Shown here piece after piece: positions 1 to 5,804 of a DNA stretch of 11,114 nt. The stretch is from Verrucomicrobia bacterium UBA5540 (GTDB lineage Bacteria > Verrucomicrobiota > Kiritimatiellia > Kiritimatiellales > Tichowtungiaceae): assembly GCA_002423675.1 (NCBI GenBank), contig DINM01000084.1, forward strand, positions 391 through 11,504, given 5' to 3'. Positions within the stretch are counted from its first letter, which is position 1. Every line of letters begins with the position of its first letter. The notes under the pieces are model-generated. The model saw only the letters and a list, made by a program, of their open reading frames with translations, had not been told where the DNA came from and did no database searches. The translations under genes and the position numbers were made by a program.

Positions 1-154
1 CAACCACATTGGTCCAGTTGGGATTAACAGCTAGCCGTATATTGTTTACATAGGCAGAGTCGGTAGAAAATGAATCCGCCGCAATTAATTCCGCCGAAAC
101 AGAAACGCCCATCATTATGGCCGCCAGTGAAACGACGCACTTTACCTTCTTCAT
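1..154 (-). CDS. PEP-CTERM-type secreted protein paralogue, N-terminal part only (runs off left edge)
   Basis: These are the first 51 codons of a gene that continues beyond base 1. The translation starts MKKVKCVVSLAAIMMGVSVSA, a typical signal peptide (Lys-rich start, hydrophobic core, SVSA cleavage site), then ELIAADSFSTDSAYVNNIR. It aligns without gaps to the first 51 residues of the complete PEP-CTERM gene ending at 1410: 11 of 154 bases differ, giving six amino-acid replacements (I7V, M13I, A17V, I36V, I43V, A44N, written complete gene to this copy). The start is set by a strong AAGGAGA ribosome-binding site just upstream. By homology the full product should be an exported beta-sandwich protein of about 300 residues ending in a PEP-CTERM sorting signal, but that end is not visible. 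It has its own leader and promoter region, so it is a separate transcription unit and not an internal repeat. Confidence 0.85.
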   Translation of the reverse strand, partial: MKKVKCVVSLAAIMMGVSVSAELIAADSFSTDSAYVNNIRLAVNPNWTNVV

Positions 155-462
155 ACTGTCTCCTTAGTTTTGCCTGTCACTTGCCTACCGCAAAAACCTA
201 TAATCAACTTCCCTGCTGGGCGGTAGCACTCCTGAGTTGCGCCTACAGCTCTTCTTGTGATTAGCTTTTATGATCGTGATGGGTGAAATCCATTATCCTG
301 CCTACTCGCAAATTTTTCCGTTGTGTATAAATGTCGTCGCACTACTTCGAAATGCCCCAAACAGGGAAATACATGTTATTAGGTAAAATATCTATTCCAC
401 AACATGCAACAACGTCACTCTGGGCAACCCTAGAACAAATGGACTGCATCGGTTGGAAATTT
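155..462. other. Intergenic region between two PEP-CTERM paralogues
   Basis: Bases 155-226 hold the ribosome-binding site and leader hairpin of the left paralogue. A weak -10-like TAAAAG on the minus strand lies at 270-265, at the place equivalent to the promoter of the other copy. Its -35 is poor, and the LacI-like operator seen in the other copy is degenerate here. From about 271 to 462 I see no gene. A 69-codon plus-strand open frame starting at 331 has no ribosome-binding site and reads through the terminator into the antisense of the next gene. Confidence 0.6.
185..226 (-). promoter_or_regulatory. Leader hairpin upstream of the left PEP-CTERM paralogue
   Basis: The inverted repeat CTACCGC (185-191) / GCGGTAG (220-226) flanks a 28-nt loop. 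It lies 31-72 nt upstream of the start codon, between the likely promoter and the ribosome-binding site. The equivalent element of the paralogue (1447-1485) pairs TGCCGCC with GGCGGCA. One A-T pair here (187/224) corresponds to a G-C pair there (1448/1484), so pairing is kept despite sequence change. That suggests a structured 5' leader, but a DNA operator is also possible. Confidence 0.45.
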
Positions 463-500
463 AAAAACGAAAATCCAGCGACACATCGCTGGATTTTCGT
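463..500 (-). terminator. Intrinsic terminator of the PEP-CTERM gene
   Basis: A perfect 15-bp inverted repeat (467-481 with 486-500) surrounds a 4-nt loop. On the minus strand it is followed directly by a run of five T residues. It begins 14 nt after the stop codon of the gene ending at 514. This is the clearest terminator in the window. Confidence 0.92.
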
Positions 501-513
501 CCACACAACCGAT

Positions 514-1410
514 TTAACTTCGAAACTTATGGCGACCTAACATCGTCAGCAGAGCTCCAAGTCCGAGCATGCTGATCGTGGCCGGTTCAGGAATCGCTGA
601 AGTCACATCGTTGAGGGTGGTCCCAACACGGAACTCATCCATTTTTACGCCGGTTGGCGTACTTCCGCTGCTAAATGCCTGAATAGCAAAATAGCTTAAC
701 TCTGAAAGCTCGCCGATATCGACATTCGATATTGTGATCGATGCACTAGCCGTCAAATCCGTCGCGCCCTGCTCAAGAGCCCATACCTTCAGGGCGTCGT
801 TGCCGGCAGCCATATCCAACTCAAGAACAATCATCTGCGTTTGTATTGCCCGATCACTTGTTAATGCATCGCCAATAGTGTAGGTATTGCCGCCTGCAAA
901 TGCAGCCAGATAAAGATTCCCGAAACTGTCTTTGGTCACACCAAAATGCACCCCCGATGAAATCGTCGGACCAGAAGTAAGGCGGGCCGACAACCCCATA
1001 GTGACAGATTGTTCATTATTCAGATTCGCCAAACTGCCCACTAAAACCAACCCGCTCATGTAAAAGGTCGAACCGCTCGGAACAGAACTCAACGGACGGG
1101 ATGTCCGAACGTCTACGGAAACTGCCGGACGAAGCAACGCAGTTCCCGTCCCTGACGGGCTACCCGTTACCGCAGCGTGAGTCAGTGTGGCATAACTGCG
1201 CGGCATAATCTGATACGTACTATAATCCCATTGTGTACCAGCAAACCCGGTTGTCCCAACCACATTGGTCCAGTTGGGAGCAATAGCTAGCCGTATATTG
1301 TTTATATAAGCGGAATCGGTAGAAAACGAATCCGCCGCAATTAATTCCGCCGAAACAGAAGCGCCCATCATCATGGCCGCCAGTGAAACGATGCACTTTA
1401 CCTTCTTCAT
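514..1410 (-). CDS. PEP-CTERM sorting-signal protein, exported beta-sandwich/lectin-like
   Basis: This is a 298-residue protein. Residues 1-21 form a signal peptide (MKKVKCIVSLAAMMMGASVSA). The middle is rich in Ser, Thr, Gly and alternating hydrophobic residues, with stretches such as HFGVTKDSFGNLYLAAF and a final KMDEFRVGTTL, typical of concanavalin-like beta-sandwich proteins of this phylum. The C-terminus has a full PEP-CTERM signal: AIPEPATISMLGLGALLTML followed by basic RHKFR. Such proteins are exported, processed by an exosortase and retained at the cell surface or in extracellular polymer (family knowledge); no exosortase gene is in the window. The start is supported by AAGGAGA close upstream. 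The gene has its own promoter (about 1520-1556), a leader hairpin and a strong terminator, so it is probably monocistronic. Function is unknown; glycan or matrix binding is a guess from the fold type and the surrounding glycan-degradation genes. A close paralogue lies directly downstream. Confidence 0.93.
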   Translation of the reverse strand: MKKVKCIVSLAAMMMGASVSAELIAADSFSTDSAYINNIRLAIAPNWTNVVGTTGFAGTQWDYSTYQIMPRSYATLTHAAVTGSPSGTGTALLRPAVSVDVRTSRPLSSVPSGSTFYMSGLVLVGSLANLNNEQSVTMGLSARLTSGPTISSGVHFGVTKDSFGNLYLAAFAGGNTYTIGDALTSDRAIQTQMIVLELDMAAGNDALKVWALEQGATDLTASASITISNVDIGELSELSYFAIQAFSSGSTPTGVKMDEFRVGTTLNDVTSAIPEPATISMLGLGALLTMLGRHKFRS

Positions 1411-1510
1411 ACTGTCTCCTTAGTTTTACCTTACCTGTCACTTATCTGCCGCCAAACCTATAACCAACTTCCCTGTTGGGCGGCACTGCTCCTGAGTTGT
1501 GACTACAACT
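1257..1510 (-). repeat. Right copy of the duplicated block (gene start plus leader)
   Basis: This is the partner of 1-250. Identity is highest over the coding part (1257-1410), moderate over the leader, and absent upstream of about 1510. The promoter/operator therefore lies outside the well-conserved duplicated block. Confidence 0.9.
1447..1485 (-). promoter_or_regulatory. Leader hairpin upstream of the complete PEP-CTERM gene
   Basis: The outer inverted repeat TGCCGCC (1447-1453) / GGCGGCA (1479-1485) encloses a second possible stem, CCAAC (1464-1468) / GTTGG (1475-1479), with the 6-nt loop TTCCCT. It sits 37-75 nt upstream of the start codon and downstream of the predicted transcription start. 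It corresponds to the hairpin at 185-226, where the outer stem survives through a compensatory change but the inner stem is weaker. Confidence 0.45.
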
Positions 1511-1519
1511 CCCCTATTA

Positions 1520-1556
1520 GATTAATCGTTTTATCAACGATAATGCTCCGTGTCAA
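1520..1556 (-). promoter_or_regulatory. Promoter with LacI-like operator for the PEP-CTERM gene
   Basis: On the minus strand a perfect -35 TTGACA (1556-1551) is followed after 15 nt by GATAAA (1535-1530); a 17-nt reading gives TAAAAC. The -10 lies inside the 16-bp imperfect dyad GATAAAACGATTAATC (1535-1520), which fits GATnAAnCGnTTnATC with a central CG. Nearly the same dyad overlaps the -10 of the promoter at 3843-3880. Overlap with the -10 would suit repression. A further perfect repeat ATCGTT/AACGAT (1525-1530, 1536-1541) partly overlaps it. The predicted leader is about 110 nt. Confidence 0.6.
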
Positions 1557-1617
1557 TTTATAAATTCTTTTATTTGTCCTCGCGGGTTGCCGATACACAT
1601 CTTTCTTCTGTGCACAA

Positions 1618-1660
1618 ATTGATGCACAAAGTCGGTATTTTTCAAACTTTGTGCATCAAT
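1618..1660. repeat. 15-bp perfect inverted repeat downstream of the barrel/LamG gene
   Basis: ATTGATGCACAAAGT (1618-1632) pairs perfectly with 1646-1660 around a 13-nt loop. A further copy of TGCACAAA lies at 1611-1618. The structure is about 60 nt past the stop codon of the gene ending at 1722 and could stall or end its transcript, but no T-run follows on the minus strand. It overlaps the transposase-like scrap. Confidence 0.6.
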
Positions 1661-1717
1661 AATGCAACAGCTCCGTTGCACCCATGCTTGGCGAAGGTCG
1701 CTGACAAGTCCAGGATT
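1631..1717 (-). pseudogene. Possible IS5-type transposase remnant
   Basis: In the minus frame, about 29 codons read NPGLVSDLRQAW followed by a VQRSCCIIDAQSLKNTD stretch. The segment CIIDAQSxKNTD closely matches the first catalytic-Asp block (IIDAQSVKNTD) that I recall for IS5-family DDE transposases, with LRQA-type residues preceding it as in that family. The similarity stops after NTD, where KGYDAGKK would be expected, and there is no proper start or end, so this would be a dead fragment. It begins only 4 nt after the stop of the barrel/LamG gene, suggesting that an insertion trimmed the last few residues of that gene. Short and recognised from memory, so only moderately sure. Confidence 0.45.
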
Positions 1718-1721
1718 TCCC

Positions 1722-3749
1722 TTACGGGGCAATTTCCTCCTGAGAGAGGACGCGTTTAAATAGGGCAACATCGTCAAGACGCCCTTCGAAATATGCACAT
1801 CCAGGAGCTCTCCCAACATCCAGATTCCGTGTGTTGCTCAAGTCTTTGTTCAGCCAGCCAGAAATATCTGTCTGGGCAACGTTTGTGCCGTTTACGTAAA
1901 GCACCATGTTGGCACTGCGATCAATGTTTACCGCAAGCTTATTCCACACATTGGTGCCGAGATGAGCGCCTGACACGGTCAGACGATTGGTGCCGTCACA
2001 CAGGGCAAAGGTTACGCTGTTATCAGAGCTCCAGATACAATAGCCTTTGTCTGTGTCGCTCACTGCTCCTTTTGAAAGAATACGCAGGTTCCCGGCGGAG
2101 TTTGCGTCGCGACGGAACCGGAGGGAAATGCCAAAATCGGTCGTACCAATGTCAATATCCGAGTGATCGGCGACTTCAGCATAGGCGTTCGAGCCGTTGA
2201 AGTAATATGAGTATTCTCCTTCTTCCCTTATCGTACTGTAATAGCCGCCGTTTATTGTGGTGGGATGGTCGTATCCGGATCTGTCCGCAACGGTAAGGTC
2301 TTCGAAATTCAACCATACTTTTTCTCCACGCTTTTTCAGAGCGAATAACCTAGCATCCCCGCCGGGAATCGTGAAATTAACTGTATACCAATTCTTTATG
2401 GCAGAAGGCAGATTTAGGCTGGTAATTACTCCATTATCGTCATTCACATATCCTTTGGTCAGCAGTCTTTTTGCGAAACGGCAGGTTACTGTTCGTGTAA
2501 AGTTATTTTGATTATAGTAATCTCCCCCATGCTGCATGTTGACCACCATAACGTAATGCCAGTCGCTGTCCCATGCAAAATCAAATTTCGATATGCAGAC
2601 TCCCCCGTCAGCGCTTATCACGTCAAAATAGCCGCCCGCATCCCCGTACTGATAGGTATCAACTCCAGCGGGTGGCCCACTCTGAGAGTTAGGGATAAAT
2701 GAAACTGCGGTAGGTGTAAGGTTTGGGTTTTTGAGCACCATACCCCAGTTCCGAACTTTATAATTGATATTGCTACACATGGCATACAGAGTCGTTTTGT
2801 TCCCGTTTATATCAACATATCCATCGCCGAAGGCTTCCATGCCCGAAGGTTTTCTTTGATAATTATACCACCAGAGTCCTTTGGCTCCATACGCCAACTG
2901 GCAAAATACCTGCCAGCGTGCATCCGAAACGCTGGCCTGTCGGTTAGGGTAACTTCCGCCGCTGTAGCTGACAAGGCTGACCAGTGCAAACAAGCCAGGT
3001 GATTTAGCGGGATCACCCAAGCCGCCACGGGTTCTGTCACGAAACCCTTCCAGTTGTTCAAAATAGTTCGTACTTGTGGAGCCTTGGGGTAACGGGTCTC
3101 TCAGTACAGGATAGTTACAGTGAGCGATCGCGCTAGAATTAACATTCGAAAGAATTGTATCCATCAGAGGCCAGTAGGGCTGACCTAATTCACTCCAAAT
3201 GGGAAGGAAGTCCGTCTGAACCATTACGTTGCTGGGAGTGTTAGGATAAATATGCGCGTTGATTATATGATTCAATGCATCATATTGACTATAGTAACTA
3301 GTATAAGGAGCTTTGTACGCTGGCAAGTCATCTTTGATTAAAAAAATCGTAATTCGGTTTGAGGGATTATTCGCCAAAGCAATAGCGTTTGTAAGAGCAG
3401 CTGTTTTAGAGGGATCGTAGTCGTTATAGTCCCACATGTAATTATCCCACGTTCCTACAGCCACATTCAGCCCAGCAGCTTTTGTGTACACAAGTTGGTT
3501 TACATTGGCCTGAATGACATTCAGATTTGCAGCTTTATATGTGTCAAACCATGCTTGGTTCTGGGTTTGTCCGGAAACATAGCACCATGCACCTATCGGA
3601 AACTCTGTTTGAGCACCCATCCACTTATAAAAACGCGTTCCATTATCCTCTGCATTCGCAGACAGAACTACGAGGAATCCACTGCTTGTCATGGATAAAC
3701 ACAGGACAAGTGAGAGACTGCACATTCTTCCTACTACTGTGTTCTTCAT
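1722..3749 (-). CDS. Secreted glycoside-hydrolase-like (probable TIM barrel) protein with C-terminal LamG domain
   Basis: The product has 675 residues. I place the start at 3749 (MKNTVVG) because AGGAG (3760-3756) lies 6 nt before it; an ATG two codons earlier (3755) directly abuts the same AGGAG and is less likely. A signal peptide ends near residue 33 (SANA/ED). Residues of about 35-330 resemble a glycosidase-type barrel: FPIGAWCYVSG, then AWFDTYKAANLNVIQAN (a strand-helix step), then QVFCQLAYGAKGLWWYNYQ, typical of barrels where a late strand carries aromatic residues. A beta-sandwich segment follows (VMVVNMQHG to GGDARLFAL, about 395-470). Residues of about 478-675 form a LamG-like domain ending LDDVALFKRVLSQEEIAP. 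The normal LamG end (EIAxLY) is cut short by a few residues, where a transposase-like scrap begins. I cannot assign a GH family or catalytic acids. It probably acts on extracellular glycan. Its promoter shares a LacI-like operator with the PEP-CTERM gene. Confidence 0.85.
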   Translation of the reverse strand: MKNTVVGRMCSLSLVLCLSMTSSGFLVVLSANAEDNGTRFYKWMGAQTEFPIGAWCYVSGQTQNQAWFDTYKAANLNVIQANVNQLVYTKAAGLNVAVGTWDNYMWDYNDYDPSKTAALTNAIALANNPSNRITIFLIKDDLPAYKAPYTSYYSQYDALNHIINAHIYPNTPSNVMVQTDFLPIWSELGQPYWPLMDTILSNVNSSAIAHCNYPVLRDPLPQGSTSTNYFEQLEGFRDRTRGGLGDPAKSPGLFALVSLVSYSGGSYPNRQASVSDARWQVFCQLAYGAKGLWWYNYQRKPSGMEAFGDGYVDINGNKTTLYAMCSNINYKVRNWGMVLKNPNLTPTAVSFIPNSQSGPPAGVDTYQYGDAGGYFDVISADGGVCISKFDFAWDSDWHYVMVVNMQHGGDYYNQNNFTRTVTCRFAKRLLTKGYVNDDNGVITSLNLPSAIKNWYTVNFTIPGGDARLFALKKRGEKVWLNFEDLTVADRSGYDHPTTINGGYYSTIREEGEYSYYFNGSNAYAEVADHSDIDIGTTDFGISLRFRRDANSAGNLRILSKGAVSDTDKGYCIWSSDNSVTFALCDGTNRLTVSGAHLGTNVWNKLAVNIDRSANMVLYVNGTNVAQTDISGWLNKDLSNTRNLDVGRAPGCAYFEGRLDDVALFKRVLSQEEIAP

Positions 3750-3780
3750 AGACATCTCCTTTTTTCGTCTGATCTATTTC

Positions 3781-3809
3781 ATAAGCAGATTTTGCTTCAA
3801 GCCGCTTAT
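3781..3809 (-). promoter_or_regulatory. Leader inverted repeat upstream of the barrel/LamG gene
   Basis: ATAAGC (3781-3786) / GCTTAT (3804-3809) forms a 6-bp stem with a 17-nt loop. A competing AAGCA/TGCTT hairpin (3783-3787, 3793-3797) uses the same left arm. Both lie in the predicted 5' leader, 32-60 nt before the start codon. The repeats are short and could be chance. Confidence 0.25.
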
Positions 3810-3842
3810 TACGTTTGTTGAGGGGAGAAATTCCCACACGAC

Positions 3843-3880
3843 GATTAAACGCTTTATCATATCTTAATTACTGATGTCAA
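3843..3880 (-). promoter_or_regulatory. Promoter with LacI-like operator for the barrel/LamG gene
   Basis: On the minus strand a perfect TTGACA (3880-3875) is followed after 16 nt by GATAAA (3858-3853), or after 17 nt by ATAAAG. The -10 is embedded in GATAAAGCGTTTAATC (3858-3843), an imperfect dyad with 12 of 16 symmetric positions and a central CG. It matches the dyad at 1520-1535 at 14 of 16 bases. The predicted leader is about 95 nt, ending in an AGGAG ribosome-binding site. Confidence 0.62.
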
Positions 3881-4208
3881 CAAAATATAATCAGGAAATT
3901 CCCCATTTTTTGAGGTGTGATTTTTGCGCCCGTCTGATGGATGAACTTTCTCAGCAAAACTCAGGCAACAGGTTGACCTGCCCCAGTCATGGATCCAGTT
4001 TTTATGTTAGGATTTCCTTTCTGAGTGTCCGTCAAACCGGGGTTGCTTCATATGGGGGAAAGAATCGCACTTCCAGATCGCCAACCACAGCCGCATCCTT
4101 CTGCAGATCTCCGTATCTTGAAAAAGCACGATCAGCACCCACGCCTCAATGCTCACTCCTCCGCGTACTGTCTGTGCGCTATTCCGCTGGCAAAAAAGAA
4201 AGGCGTGG
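3881..4208. other. Intergenic region after the acetylesterase gene
   Basis: No convincing gene is visible. A 112-codon plus-strand open frame (3874-4212) and an overlapping 64-codon one lack ribosome-binding sites and domain signals. I see no clear intrinsic terminator for the esterase; an 8-bp inverted repeat, CCACGCCT (4139-4146) / AGGCGTGG (4201-4208), has a 54-nt loop and no T-run. The minus strand between about 4210 and 4050 contains short open stretches that could be decayed coding sequence, but I recognise nothing in them. Confidence 0.5.
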
Positions 4209-5711
4209 TTAATTTTTGATCCAGAGTTCGCAAGGTGACGCAGGCAAGTTCTCGCTATTAACGAGATTTACTGTCGGATTTGCATCATGCGCGTAGCGAA
4301 GTTGAGTCGGCGACTCAACGGCGGCACAGCATATCTCTACTGTGTCTGAACTGATAATTTTCGCTTCGGCAGGATAAAACCTTCCACCTTCTCCCGCCAG
4401 TTCAAAAGCGAGAACGGCGTTTTTGCCATCCCGGGCTTTAAGTCCGCCGCACACCCATTTCCATGAAAGTAGAACCCGGTTCCCTCTGAGCACGGCCTTT
4501 GCCGGCAGCGGTCCGGACGGACAAATGTCTGTTTTCCTGTAGGTGTGATAAAGCGCCAACCGGGCAAGACGCTGTCCAACATCATATTTATTTCCGGGAT
4601 GAATATTATTCGGATCGCCAATATCAATGGTAACAGCCATTCCGATATTCGGAATGGCATCAAGCAGTTCGAGCTGCATTTGACGAAAAGGAGCCCACGA
4701 AGGTTGCGTAATAAAATTGGGCAACTGTACATAATAAACAGGAAGCGCAGGATCGTTCCAACGGTCGCGCCAAGAGGCAACAAGCGAAGTAAAAAGCGTG
4801 CGGTATTCTTCAACGGATCCGGCATCACTTTCTCCCTGATACCAGATTGCACCGCGAATGGCAAAAGGTTGCAGCGGGCAGGTCATTCCATTGTCCATCC
4901 CGCAAGGAATATACTTCGGATTGAGACTGCCATCTTTAGGCGGTTCGCCTTGGCTACCGGTCGCTTTCCAACGCTTAAGATCACTGGCGTATTTTTCCGC
5001 GGTTTGCTCCAATCTGTTCATAACCGCTGTACAGGCAGGATCTTTTTCAAAATATTCATACGGAACCCATGCCTGAATTTTGGAGCCTCCCCAAGAGCAA
5101 CTGATCAGACCAACCGGCGTATTGATTTCTTCCACCAGCTTCTTCCCGAAATGAAAGGCGGTTCCGGAGAGACTCAGAACACTCCCAGGCGTCCATATTC
5201 GCCAAGCGGTTTTTATATCGTCTTGCGGCGTATTAGCGGAAATCTGAGGGATTTCGGCAAAGCGCACATATGGGAGATTCGCCTGCGCGGCGTAGGCTCT
5301 TGCATCTGTGGTGTCTTTTAGCCTCCGGCCCATATTGGACTGCCCAGAGCAATACCAAACCTCCCCAACCAAAATGTCCGAGCATATCTTTTCCTGAGTT
5401 CCGGCACTGACCCGTAGAGTAATTGGAGAAAAAGAGGCCTCCCTCACGGAAAGCGAGGCCTTCCATTTTCCTTTTTCATCTGCAGTACATTCCAGACACT
5501 CTTCGCCGAGCATTACGGTAATGGCGCTTCCGGGTTCGGCTGAGCCCCAAATAACAACCGGCTTGTCGCACTGCAATACCATGTGATCGGAGAACGGCGC
5601 GCCCAATTTCAATGTATCTGCAACGGCAATTGTCCAAAACATGGATAAAGCCAAAAATATGGATGCTTTTATCATTTTTTTCAACGTATACCTTCGTTTC
5701 GTGTTAAGCAT
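4209..5711 (-). CDS. Sialate O-acetylesterase-family (SGNH) carbohydrate acetylesterase
   Basis: The 500-residue product has a signal peptide (hydrophobic segment about 13-31, MIKASIFLALSMFWTIAVA) and so acts outside the cytoplasm. Residues 32-110 form the N-terminal beta domain of SIAE proteins (LGAPFSDHMVLQ, PVVIWGSAEPG). The catalytic region has EVWYCSGQSNM with the Ser nucleophile in GQSNM (about 125), INTPVGLISCSWGGSKIQAW, AIWYQGES (about 288-295), and the Asp/His block DIGDPNNIHPGNK with His at about 371. All expected blocks are present, so it should be active in removing acetyl esters from sugars. In these bacteria the family also acts on plant or algal polysaccharides, so sialic acid need not be the substrate. 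It lies 93 bp after the BNR/LamG gene with no clear terminator between, so co-transcription is likely. Start is uncertain: ATG at 5711 has a weak upstream site, while a TTG at 5684 has AAGG six bases before it and gives a more compact signal peptide. Confidence 0.94.
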   Translation of the reverse strand: MLNTKRRYTLKKMIKASIFLALSMFWTIAVADTLKLGAPFSDHMVLQCDKPVVIWGSAEPGSAITVMLGEECLECTADEKGKWKASLSVREASFSPITLRVSAGTQEKICSDILVGEVWYCSGQSNMGRRLKDTTDARAYAAQANLPYVRFAEIPQISANTPQDDIKTAWRIWTPGSVLSLSGTAFHFGKKLVEEINTPVGLISCSWGGSKIQAWVPYEYFEKDPACTAVMNRLEQTAEKYASDLKRWKATGSQGEPPKDGSLNPKYIPCGMDNGMTCPLQPFAIRGAIWYQGESDAGSVEEYRTLFTSLVASWRDRWNDPALPVYYVQLPNFITQPSWAPFRQMQLELLDAIPNIGMAVTIDIGDPNNIHPGNKYDVGQRLARLALYHTYRKTDICPSGPLPAKAVLRGNRVLLSWKWVCGGLKARDGKNAVLAFELAGEGGRFYPAEAKIISSDTVEICCAAVESPTQLRYAHDANPTVNLVNSENLPASPCELWIKN

Positions 5712-5724
5712 TGTGATACTCGAA

Positions 5725-5782
5725 TTGGGTGTTGCTCCCTTGCCGAAAACCGTGGATCTTTTTCCCGAGGGTTCTCACCCAA
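5725..5782 (-). other. Inverted repeat in the short gap before the acetylesterase
   Basis: TTGGGTG (5725-5731) and CACCCAA (5776-5782) could pair across a 44-nt loop. There is no T-run, so it is not a convincing terminator, and no TTGACA-type promoter was seen in the gap. This supports read-through from the upstream gene. Confidence 0.25.
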
Positions 5783-5804
5783 CGTTACTGTAAGTGTTGT
5801 TTTA

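Larger units (their letters stand above)
1..250 (-). repeat. Left copy of a duplicated block (gene start plus leader)
   Basis: This block matches 1257-1510. The coding part is about 93% identical and gap-free. The upstream leader (155-250) aligns with a few small insertions and then loses similarity beyond about 250/1510, near the promoter. The two copies lie in direct orientation 1,256 bp apart, which is what a tandem gene duplication gives. Confidence 0.9.

Noticed and set aside
331-540. 69-codon plus-strand open frame between the paralogues
   Set aside because: It has no ribosome-binding site and reads straight through the intrinsic terminator into the antisense of the PEP-CTERM gene.
1618-1660. 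Inverted repeat as a standard intrinsic terminator of the barrel/LamG gene
   Set aside because: The stem is strong, but no T-run follows on the minus strand, so I list it as a repeat only.
3874-4219. Two overlapping plus-strand open frames (112 and 64 codons) in the gap after the esterase
   Set aside because: Neither has a ribosome-binding site or a recognisable motif. Composition resembles untranslated sequence.
4545-5321. 258-codon plus-strand open frame
   Set aside because: It lies entirely antisense to the acetylesterase gene, which has all family motifs. The translation is Arg-rich and without domain signals.
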